Source of the DNA: Bacteroidales bacterium
GTDB lineage: Bacteria > Bacteroidota > Bacteroidia > Bacteroidales > UBA7960
Direction of reading: 5' to 3'
Length of the DNA stretch: 5,986 bases
Assembly: GCA_007120675.1 (NCBI GenBank)
Contig: SKNE01000008.1
Span: forward strand, 1-5,986
Position 1 is the first letter of the stretch; the number at the start of each line of letters is the position of its first letter. The notes below the pieces were generated by a model. It made no database searches, was not told the DNA's origin, and was given only the letters and a program-made list of their open reading frames with translations. Below, in pieces: positions 1-5,412 of this stretch. The position numbers and the translations under genes were made by a program.

Positions 1-345
1 CTCCAGGTGCCCCACCAGGCGGGCATTGCTGTTGGGGTCTTCGATGTCGAGCACTACGATCTGCTCCATGTCGATCACCACGTTGCCGCCCAGCAGTTCG
101 CCCTCAAAAACGTAAAACTCTCCGGAGCTGATGCCCAGCGTACCGTCGTGGGCGCCCCCGATCTTGGTGCCCTCCCAGGCCACACTGCTTGATGCCACAT
201 CCAGGCGGTACACTTCCACCGCTTCAGGAATCTCACCCGCTTCCAGGCGCTCTAGAATCTCGGCCCTGTTCTCACTGGGACCTGAGCAGGCGGCCATAAT
301 AAATAGGAACAGCACAGAAAATGTCAAATATTTCGCTTTCTTCAT
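1..345 (-). CDS. YceI-like lipoprotein, N-terminal part (cut by left window edge)
   Basis: Reading leftwards from an ATG at 345, an open frame of 115 codons continues past base 1, so the C-terminal part is missing. It begins with a lipoprotein signal: a short basic start (MKKAK), a hydrophobic stretch at residues 6-19 and a lipobox ending in M-A-A-C with the lipidated cysteine at residue 20, followed by an S/E/N-rich linker. From about residue 46 it resembles the YceI family, a lipocalin-like beta-barrel thought to bind isoprenoid-like lipids: V55-x-W57-x-G59-x-K61, then G64-A-H66-D-G68, then G86-G-N-V-V-I-D-M93 and a terminal L-V-G-H-L. It is probably an envelope lipoprotein; its ligand cannot be told from this fragment. 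It is transcribed away from the ATPase operon. The start is preceded by A-rich DNA with no Shine-Dalgarno sequence. The lipoprotein signal is clear; the family call rests on recalled motifs. Confidence 0.85.
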   Translation of the reverse strand, partial: MKKAKYLTFSVLFLFIMAACSGPSENRAEILERLEAGEIPEAVEVYRLDVASSSVAWEGTKIGGAHDGTLGISSGEFYVFEGELLGGNVVIDMEQIVVLDIEDPNSNARLVGHLE

Positions 346-563
346 CACTTTTAGGTTTTTGGTGAATAATGACAGTTCAATTTCGCTTTTAAAGTCTTTG
401 CCATTACATAACAAGGAAGGCCCGATAATGTTTAAACGGCTGATCACTGCATGACTACCCCCCGTCCCGGGACATCACCCCAAAGCAGCAGCGGCCTGGA
501 AGGTTTGACATACAGTCCGCAACCACAGGGGATAACCATCAAGCAAAATTTTTATGATTTTTT

Positions 564-587
564 AAGTTGTGAATTTTGTAACAACTT
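564..587. repeat. Inverted repeat over the -33 element of P1 (possible operator)
   Basis: AAGTTGT at 564-570 and ACAACTT at 581-587 are perfect reverse complements separated by 10 bases. The repeat extends by TTAA-type ends if a single extra T is allowed on the right side. The centre-to-centre spacing of the half-sites (17 bases) would suit a dimeric DNA-binding protein. The spacer contains the TTTG of P1, so a bound protein would cover the promoter. No plus-strand gene ends just upstream, which argues against a terminator. Confidence 0.45.
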
Positions 588-605
588 TAATTTTTGCTAT
601 TTTTG
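575..605 (+). promoter_or_regulatory. Promoter P1 of the ATPase operon (Bacteroidota type)
   Basis: A TTTG at 575-578 is followed after exactly 19 bases by TATTTTTG at 598-605. Together they match the Bacteroidota primary sigma-factor consensus, TTTG - 19 to 21 bases - TAnnTTTG, in both elements. Transcription would begin around 609-612, giving a leader of about 150 bases before atpE. A 7-base inverted repeat surrounds the -33 element and a 10-base tandem repeat begins a few bases after the expected start, so this promoter may be controlled. The motif match is seen directly; activity is inferred. Confidence 0.65.
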
Positions 606-616
606 CAGCTGTTAGA

Positions 617-636
617 AATAAGGTGCAATAAGGTGC
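617..636 (+). repeat. Perfect 10-base tandem repeat in the P1 leader
   Basis: AATAAGGTGC occurs twice in a row (617-626 and 627-636) with no mismatch. It falls within the first 30 bases or so of the transcript expected from P1 and upstream of P2. It could be a binding site, an RNA leader element or a chance duplication; nothing in the sequence decides. Confidence 0.5.
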
Positions 637-681
637 CCGTTCAGGGGAAAAAATTTTAGCATTCCAGGGCATAAATAGCTG

Positions 682-693
682 TCAAAGCTTTGA
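682..693. repeat. Perfect 12-base palindrome over the -33 element of P2 (possible operator)
   Basis: TCAAAGCTTTGA reads the same on both strands. Its right half contains the TTTG (689-692) of P2. The sequence is unrelated to the inverted repeat at P1, so if both are operators they would bind different proteins. Confidence 0.4.
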
Positions 694-718
694 TGGAAAG
701 CATTTTTTCCTAATTTTG
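689..718 (+). promoter_or_regulatory. Promoter P2 of the ATPase operon (Bacteroidota type)
   Basis: A TTTG at 689-692 and TAATTTTG at 711-718 are separated by 18 bases, again fitting the Bacteroidota consensus, with a spacer one base short of the usual 19. Transcription would start near 723-725, leaving a leader of about 35 bases before the atpE ATG. Being closest to the gene, this is the likelier main promoter. Its -33 element lies inside a perfect 12-base palindrome. The match is direct; strength and use are inferred. Confidence 0.65.
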
Positions 719-758
719 CAACTTCTTCACCTAGTCCGGTACCACAAAACAAGCAATC

Positions 759-1385
759 ATGCAGAAAAAACTTCAGGAACTCACTGAAAAAATCTACCAG
801 GAGGGGGTAGACAAAGCGCGGCAGGAGGCTGAAACCATTGTTTCCGAAGCCGAAAAAAAGGCCGCCAGCATGCTGTCCGAAGCCGAAAAAAAGGCCGCGG
901 CGAGCATCGAAAAAGCAGAAAAAGAGGCTGAAGACCTAAAAAAGAACGCCCTCAACGAGCTGCAGCTCTCAGCAAGACAAGCCATGTCCGACTTCAAACA
1001 GGAGATTGTCCACCTGGTGCAGGCAAAAACCATTACACCCGAGACCAAAGGGGCTTTCAAGGAAGTGTCATTTACCCGCGACATCATCCAGGGCATCGTA
1101 GACAAATGGGACCCCGAAAGCAGCGACAACGTGGACCTGCAGGTGCTGCTGCCCGAAAAAAAACAAGAGGAGTTTCAGCAGTTCTTCAAGCATAAAGCCA
1201 AAGCGCTACTGGACAAAGGGCTGGAAGTCAAGTTTAGCGAAAAATTGAAAGGTGGCTTCAAGATTGGGCCCAAGGACGGTTCATACCTGGTATCGTTCTC
1301 TGATGAAGACTTCGAGCATTTCTTCAAGATGTACATGCGTCCGCGCCTGATTGAATGGCTGTTTGAAACAAAGGCCGGGAAGTAG
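759..1385 (+). CDS. atpE: V/A-type ATPase subunit E (peripheral stalk)
   Basis: This 208-residue protein forms part of the outer stalk that holds the A3B3 head still against the rotor. The N-terminal third (about residues 1-85) is a charged, alanine-rich coiled coil. It contains three successive 11-residue units (29-39, 40-50, 51-61) of the kind SEAEKKAASML; 11-residue periodicity is typical of the right-handed coiled coils in A-type peripheral stalks. The C-terminal globular part ends with G-G-F-K-I near 165-169, a D-G-S-Y-L-V-S-F-S-D segment near 173-182 and M-R-P-R-L-I-E-W-L-F near 193-202, which agree with subunit E. The length is normal. The ATG at 759 lies about 35 bases after the expected P2 start and has an A-rich upstream region instead of a Shine-Dalgarno sequence. 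The next gene begins 1 base after the stop. In most V/A ATPases subunit E pairs with a small G/H subunit, and no such gene is visible in this window. Confidence 0.9.
   Translation: MQKKLQELTEKIYQEGVDKARQEAETIVSEAEKKAASMLSEAEKKAAASIEKAEKEAEDLKKNALNELQLSARQAMSDFKQEIVHLVQAKTITPETKGAFKEVSFTRDIIQGIVDKWDPESSDNVDLQVLLPEKKQEEFQQFFKHKAKALLDKGLEVKFSEKLKGGFKIGPKDGSYLVSFSDEDFEHFFKMYMRPRLIEWLFETKAGK
843..898 (+). repeat. 33-base internal duplication in atpE coding DNA
   Basis: Two copies of a 23-base stretch, identical in all 23 bases (843-865 and 876-898), are 33 bases apart, exactly 11 codons, so each copy encodes S-E-A-E-K-K-A-A. Each copy holds a run of seven A (853-859 and 886-892). The identity at DNA level, not only at protein level, suggests a fairly recent duplication or gene conversion of a coiled-coil unit. 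Confidence 0.75.
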
Positions 1386-1386
1386 T

Positions 1387-2223
1387 ATGGTGATGAAAAG
1401 AAACTATTACTACCTGGTAGCAGGCCTTCAGGACATCAGCCTCGACATTCATAAGCTGGTAGTTGGACAGCTGGCCTTCAGGCAAGAGTGGCGTGAACAC
1501 ATCCACCCTGCCGATTTTGCCCTGGTGGAAAAACTCTTCCTCCCCTATGACAACAACAACCTGCTGAACCTGCTCCAGAAAAAGGACAAGCCCCACGACG
1601 AGCGGGGGAACTTCAGCCGCGAACGCCTGGAAGAAAACATCAAGGAGCCCGCCAACCTGCCTGACTACATGCAGCGCTTCATCGTGGCTTTCAAGAACAA
1701 AGACCCACTCTACCCGGATATGAGTCCGGAGAATGAACTCACCACCCTTTTCTACGACGCCATGATCGCGGAAGAGCGCAACGACTTCCTGCTTGCATGG
1801 TGGCGGTTCGAACGCAATGTCAGGAACATTTTGCTCGCCCTCAACGCACGGAAATACAAGGTGCCCTTCGAGCACCAGGTCATTGGCAGCGGAGAGGTCT
1901 CAGACAGCATCCGCAGAAGCCACGCCAGGGACTTTGGCCTGGGCAATGAGCTGGACTACATGGAGGAACTCACCGCCATATCGCGCAAGGAGGACATTCG
2001 GGAAAGGGAACAGGCCACGGATGACATGAAGTGGAAATACCTGGACGAGGAGAGCTTCTTCCACTATTTCACCATTGAAAAGATCCTGGCCTTTGTGATT
2101 AAGCTGGGCATGGTCGAGCGCTGGCTGGCCATCGACAGGGACCATGGCAACGAGTTGTTCCGAAAACTGCTCAGTGAGTTGCAGTCCAGCTACGAATTAC
2201 CCGAAACATTCAAAGAAAAATAA
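1387..2223 (+). CDS. DUF2764-like protein of the V-type ATPase operon; possible diverged subunit C
   Basis: This 278-residue, mostly polar and probably helical protein has no signal peptide or membrane segment. It opens with Y-Y-Y-L-V-A-G-L-Q-D-I-S-L-D (residues 7-20), which I recall as the start of DUF2764 proteins, a family of unknown function encoded in V-type ATPase operons of Bacteroidota, chlamydiae and spirochaetes. Two segments stand out: about 132-158, with W-W-R-F-E-R-N-V-R-N-I-L-L-A-L-N-A-R-K, and about 226-246, with F-T-I-E-K-I-L-A-F-V-I-K-L-G-M-V-E-R-W. Both loosely recall helices of subunit C, the socket joining the rotor shaft to the membrane ring. The gene sits between atpE and atpA, where subunit C lies in Thermus and Enterococcus operons, so a subunit C-like role is inferred but not shown. 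Starting at 1387 avoids overlap with atpE; 1393 (276 residues) is almost as good, while the 1351 ATG would overlap atpE by 35 bases and add residues unlike the family. The stop is 6 bases before atpA. Confidence 0.8.
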   Translation: MVMKRNYYYLVAGLQDISLDIHKLVVGQLAFRQEWREHIHPADFALVEKLFLPYDNNNLLNLLQKKDKPHDERGNFSRERLEENIKEPANLPDYMQRFIVAFKNKDPLYPDMSPENELTTLFYDAMIAEERNDFLLAWWRFERNVRNILLALNARKYKVPFEHQVIGSGEVSDSIRRSHARDFGLGNELDYMEELTAISRKEDIREREQATDDMKWKYLDEESFFHYFTIEKILAFVIKLGMVERWLAIDRDHGNELFRKLLSELQSSYELPETFKEK

Positions 2224-2229
2224 ACACCT

Positions 2230-4014
2230 ATGAACACGATTGGGAAAGTAAGCGGCATCATCGCCAACCTGGTCATTGTGGAGACGGAAGGCACGACCGC
2301 CCAGAATGAGATCTGCTTTATCAAACACGGCGACACCCGCCTGATGGCCGAGGTGATCAAGGTGGTGGGAAACAAGTCTTACATACAGGTCTTTGAGAGC
2401 ACCCGCGGACTCAAGGTGGGTACCGAGGTGGAGTTTATGGGCCACATGCTCGAAGTCACACTGGGGCCAGGCATCCTGTCCAAGAACTACGACGGACTCC
2501 AGAACGATCTGCACAAGATGGAAGGGGTGTTTCTGAAACGGGGACAATACACCGAAGCCATCGACGTGGATAAGAAGTACGAATACAAGGTACTGGCCAA
2601 GGAGGGCGACCAGGTGGTGGCCGGCTCGTGGCTTGCCGAGGTGAAGGAGAACTGGATGCCCCATAAGATCATGGTGCCCTTTACCTTCAAGGGCGAGTAC
2701 ACCGTAAAAAGCATCAAGGGGGACGGAGAGTATGCCCCCAAAGAGGTGATCGCCGTGCTCACCGACCAGGAGGGCAAGGAACACAAGGTGACCATGGTGC
2801 AGCGGTGGCCGGTGAAGGTGCCCATCAGGGCCTATACCGACAAGCCACGCCCCTTTAAGATACTGGAAACAGGGATCCGCGTCATGGATACCCTGAACCC
2901 CATCGCCGAGGGAGGCACGGGATTCATCCCCGGACCTTTCGGATCGGGCAAGACCGTCCTGCAGCACAACCTCTCCAAGAACGCCGAAGCCGACCTGGTG
3001 ATCATCGCTGCCTGCGGCGAGCGGGCCAACGAGGTGGTGGAAGTCTTCACCGAGTTCCCTGAGCTGGACGACCCGCGCACGGGGCGCAAACTGATGGAGA
3101 GAACCACCATCATCGCCAACACCTCCAACATGCCGGTGGCGGCCCGTGAAGCTTCGGTGTACACGGCCATGACCATCGCCGAGTATTACCGGGCCATGGG
3201 ACTGAAGATCCTGCTGCTGGCCGACTCCACCTCGCGCTGGGCGCAGGCGCTTCGCGAGATGTCCAACCGCATGGAAGAGTTGCCCGGTCCCGACGGCTTT
3301 CCAATGGACCTCTCGGCCATCATCGCCAATTTCTATGCCAGGGCCGGATTCGTTTACCTGCCCGACGGGGATACGGGATCCATCACCTTCATCGGCACAG
3401 TGTCGCCGGCCGGGGGTAACCTCAAGGAGCCCGTCACCGAGTCCACCAAAAAGGTGGCCCGCTGCTTTTACGCCCTCTCCCAGGACAGGGCAGACAGCAA
3501 GCGCTACCCAGCCATCGACCCCATCGACAGCTATTCCAAATACCTGGAATACCCGGAAATCGCCGAATACCTGAACAAGACCATCGATGAGAACTGGACC
3601 AGCAGCGTCTTCAAGGCCAAAGACATTCTGCTCAGGGGCAAGGAGGCCTACGAGCAGATCAATATCCTGGGCGACGATGGAGTACCGCTGGACTACCACA
3701 TACGCTACTGGAAGTCCGAGCTGATCGACTTCGTCATCCTCCAGCAGGATGCCTTCGACAAGATCGATGCCTCCTCTTCACTGGACAGGCAGTATTTCAT
3801 GCTGCATCGTACACTCGGCATCACCGAGAGGGAGTTTCATTTTGACTCTTTCGAAGAGATCGGCCCCTACTTCAAGCGGGTGATCAACGCTCTGAAGCAG
3901 ATGAACTACTCCAACTACGAATCGGATGAGTTCCATAAGAACCAAAAGGAGCTCGACAAGATCCTCGGAGAACAGGAAGAGGCCAAAAGCGAAGAAGAGA
4001 GCGTGGAGGCATAA
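2230..4014 (+). CDS. atpA: V/A-type ATPase catalytic subunit A
   Basis: This 594-residue subunit binds and turns over ATP in the A3B3 head. Its parts follow the family order. There is an N-terminal beta-barrel (about 1-75), then the extra non-homologous domain of A subunits (about 110-200). The nucleotide-binding core has Walker A G-P-F-G-S-G-K-T (235-242, with K241 and T242), the catalytic glutamate motif C-G-E-R (E264, R265), P-E-L-D-D-P-R-T-G (277-285), M-E-R-T (289-292), A-N-T-S-N-M-P-V-A-A-R-E-A-S (296-309) and Walker B L-L-L-A-D-S-T-S-R-W (D332). A C-terminal helical domain includes Q-Q-D-A-F (505-509), the adenine-pocket phenylalanine region. All expected catalytic residues are present. 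The GER motif continues A-N-E where many A subunits have G-N-E. The protein ends in a short acidic tail (E/S-rich, about 581-594). It lies in the operon 6 bases after the DUF2764-like gene and 27 bases before atpB, with no Shine-Dalgarno sequence. Confidence 0.97.
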   Translation: MNTIGKVSGIIANLVIVETEGTTAQNEICFIKHGDTRLMAEVIKVVGNKSYIQVFESTRGLKVGTEVEFMGHMLEVTLGPGILSKNYDGLQNDLHKMEGVFLKRGQYTEAIDVDKKYEYKVLAKEGDQVVAGSWLAEVKENWMPHKIMVPFTFKGEYTVKSIKGDGEYAPKEVIAVLTDQEGKEHKVTMVQRWPVKVPIRAYTDKPRPFKILETGIRVMDTLNPIAEGGTGFIPGPFGSGKTVLQHNLSKNAEADLVIIAACGERANEVVEVFTEFPELDDPRTGRKLMERTTIIANTSNMPVAAREASVYTAMTIAEYYRAMGLKILLLADSTSRWAQALREMSNRMEELPGPDGFPMDLSAIIANFYARAGFVYLPDGDTGSITFIGTVSPAGGNLKEPVTESTKKVARCFYALSQDRADSKRYPAIDPIDSYSKYLEYPEIAEYLNKTIDENWTSSVFKAKDILLRGKEAYEQINILGDDGVPLDYHIRYWKSELIDFVILQQDAFDKIDASSSLDRQYFMLHRTLGITEREFHFDSFEEIGPYFKRVINALKQMNYSNYESDEFHKNQKELDKILGEQEEAKSEEESVEA

Positions 4015-4041
4015 TCAACAAACAGGAAAAGATACGGAGCA

Positions 4042-5367
4042 ATGGAAAAAGACACAAAAGCATTTCAACGCGTATACACCAAGCTGTTCCAGCTGACCAA
4101 GGCCACCGTCTCGCTGCAGGCCAAAGGCATTGGATACGATGAACTGGCCATTGTCGACGGGCGCCTGGCGCAGGTCGTAAAAATCATGGGTGATATGGTG
4201 ACCCTCCAGATCTTTGGCGGCACCGAAGGGATCGCCACCAATGCCGAGGTGATCTTCGCCGGAAAGCCCCCCAGCCTCAAGGTGGGCGACGATTTGGCGG
4301 GACGCTTCTTCAACGCCTATGGAGACCCCATGGAGGGCGGTGAGATCATGGGCGAGGAGCGGGAGATCGGCGGACCCAGCGTGAATCCTGTGCGACGCAA
4401 ACAGCCATCTGAATTCATCCCCACGGGCATCGCCGGCATCGACCTCAACAACGCCCTGGTGACCGGCCAGAAGATCCCCTTCTTCGCCGACCCCGACCAG
4501 CCCTTCAACCAGGTGATGGCCATGGTGGCCCTGCGTGCCAAGGCCGATAAGATCATCCTGGCGGGGATGGGACTCACACGGGACGACTACCTCTATTTTA
4601 AGAATGTATTCGACAACGCCGGCGCCCTCGACCGCATCGTGGGCTTTATCAACACCACCGAAGAACCCCCCGTGGAAAGGCTACTGGTGCCCGATATGGC
4701 CCTTACCGCCGCCGAATACTTTGCCGTGGAAAAAAATGAAAAGGTGCTGGTGCTGCTAACCGACATGACCCTTTATTCCGACGCCCTGAGCATCGTGTCG
4801 AACCGCATGGACCAGATCCCATCCAAGGACTCCATGCCCGGCTCACTCTACTCGGACCTTGCCAGGCTATACGAAAAGGCGGTGCAGTTCCCCGACGGGG
4901 GCTCCATCACCATCATCGCCGTGACCACCCTGTCGGGCGGGGACATCACCCACGCGGTGCCCGACAATACCGGCTACATCACCGAAGGGCAGCTCTTCCT
5001 TCGCAAGGACAGCGATGTGGGCAAGGTGATCGTAGACCCCTTCCGCAGTCTTTCGCGCCTGAAACAGCTGGTGATCGGCAAGAAAACCCGCGAGGACCAC
5101 CCACAGGTGATGAACGCGGCGGTAAGGCTCTATGCCGATGCGGCCAACGCCAAGACAAAGCAGGAGAACGGCTTCGACCTGACCGACTACGACGAACGAT
5201 CACTGGAGTTTGCCAGGGGCTACTCAGAAAAGTTGCTGGCCATCGACGTCAACATCGATACCGATGCCATGCTGGAGACAGCCTACGATCTCTTCAACAA
5301 GCATTTCAAGCCTGAAGAGGTGGGCATACGCCAGGAGTTTGTCGATAAGTACTGGAAAAGGAACTAA
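4042..5367 (+). CDS. atpB: V/A-type ATPase non-catalytic subunit B
   Basis: This 441-residue subunit alternates with subunit A in the head and supplies the arginine finger to the catalytic site. Family marks are G-G-T-E-G-I (59-64), the segment R-R-K-Q-P-S-E-F-I-P-T-G-I (118-130), T-G-Q-K-I-P-F-F (141-148), T-D-M-T-L-Y-S-D-A-L (240-249), D-I-T-H-x-x-P-D-N-T-G-Y-I-T-E-G-Q (301-317) and the finger motif S-L-S-R-L-K (336-341, R339). As expected for a non-catalytic subunit it has no Walker A lysine: the corresponding loop reads A-D-P-D-Q-P-F-N (149-156). The stretch P-S-K-D-S-M-P-G-S-L-Y-S-D-L (260-273) stands where archaeal and Thermus forms have an R-x-G-Y-P-G-Y-M-Y-T-D-L type sequence. This version is, from memory, characteristic of the Bacteroidota, Chlamydia and spirochaete group. 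It is slightly shorter than the usual 460-480 residues. The ATG at 4042 has a GGAG only two bases before it, too close to act as a normal ribosome site. Confidence 0.97.
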   Translation: MEKDTKAFQRVYTKLFQLTKATVSLQAKGIGYDELAIVDGRLAQVVKIMGDMVTLQIFGGTEGIATNAEVIFAGKPPSLKVGDDLAGRFFNAYGDPMEGGEIMGEEREIGGPSVNPVRRKQPSEFIPTGIAGIDLNNALVTGQKIPFFADPDQPFNQVMAMVALRAKADKIILAGMGLTRDDYLYFKNVFDNAGALDRIVGFINTTEEPPVERLLVPDMALTAAEYFAVEKNEKVLVLLTDMTLYSDALSIVSNRMDQIPSKDSMPGSLYSDLARLYEKAVQFPDGGSITIIAVTTLSGGDITHAVPDNTGYITEGQLFLRKDSDVGKVIVDPFRSLSRLKQLVIGKKTREDHPQVMNAAVRLYADAANAKTKQENGFDLTDYDERSLEFARGYSEKLLAIDVNIDTDAMLETAYDLFNKHFKPEEVGIRQEFVDKYWKRN

Positions 5368-5412
5368 TCCTGTGCCGGCAGGCAGCGACTTCCACTTCTT
5401 AACACACAAAAC

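Larger units (their letters stand above)
346..758. other. Divergent intergenic region between the YceI-like gene and the ATPase operon
   Basis: This 413-base region contains no credible gene. Its right half (from about 540) is AT-rich and holds the two plus-strand promoters and the repeats listed separately. Its left half (346-540) should hold the minus-strand promoter of the lipoprotein gene, but no TAnnTTTG element with a properly spaced TTG was found on that strand. A 10-base perfect palindrome, GTCCCGGGAC, lies at 464-473 with no evident role. A tiny eight-codon frame starts at 428 after an AAGGAAGG stretch but has nothing else in its favour. No tRNA, known riboswitch or strong terminator was recognised. 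Confidence 0.7.

Noticed and set aside
131..454. Plus-strand open frame of 107 codons over the lipoprotein start and intergenic region
   Set aside because: It overlaps the clear lipoprotein signal region on the opposite strand and shows no protein-like pattern.
428..454. Eight-codon frame preceded by AAGGAAGG
   Set aside because: Shine-Dalgarno sequences are little used in Bacteroidota, the peptide is not followed by a co-transcribed gene close by, and nothing marks it as a leader peptide.
464..473. Perfect palindrome GTCCCGGGAC
   Set aside because: It is short and GC-only in its core, is not placed at any recognised promoter element and could easily occur by chance.
505..536. TTGACA with a downstream GATAAC, resembling an E. 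coli-type promoter
   Set aside because: The spacing is about 20 bases and the -10 match is poor, and Bacteroidota primary sigma factors do not use this consensus.
687..708. Small hairpin GCTTT-GATGG-AAAGC followed by six T, resembling a terminator or attenuator for P1 transcripts
   Set aside because: The stem has only five pairs, three of them A-T, and the segment is fully accounted for by the P2 -33 element and spacer. Weak attenuation of P1 transcripts cannot be excluded.
1351..1386. Upstream ATG as the start of the DUF2764-like gene
   Set aside because: It would overlap atpE by 35 bases and add 12 residues (beginning M-N-G-C-L) that do not fit the recalled family start just before the Y-Y-Y-L-V motif.
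2197..3699. Long minus-strand open frame of 500 codons opposite atpA
   Set aside because: It lies almost wholly opposite the well-supported catalytic subunit, has low-complexity H/G/V/L-rich content typical of antisense reading of GC-rich genes and no recognisable motifs.
5367..5387. Possible hairpin CCTG-TGCCGG-CAGG between atpB and atpD
   Set aside because: The stem is only four pairs with no T-run after it, so it is not a terminator; the genes are expected to be co-transcribed.
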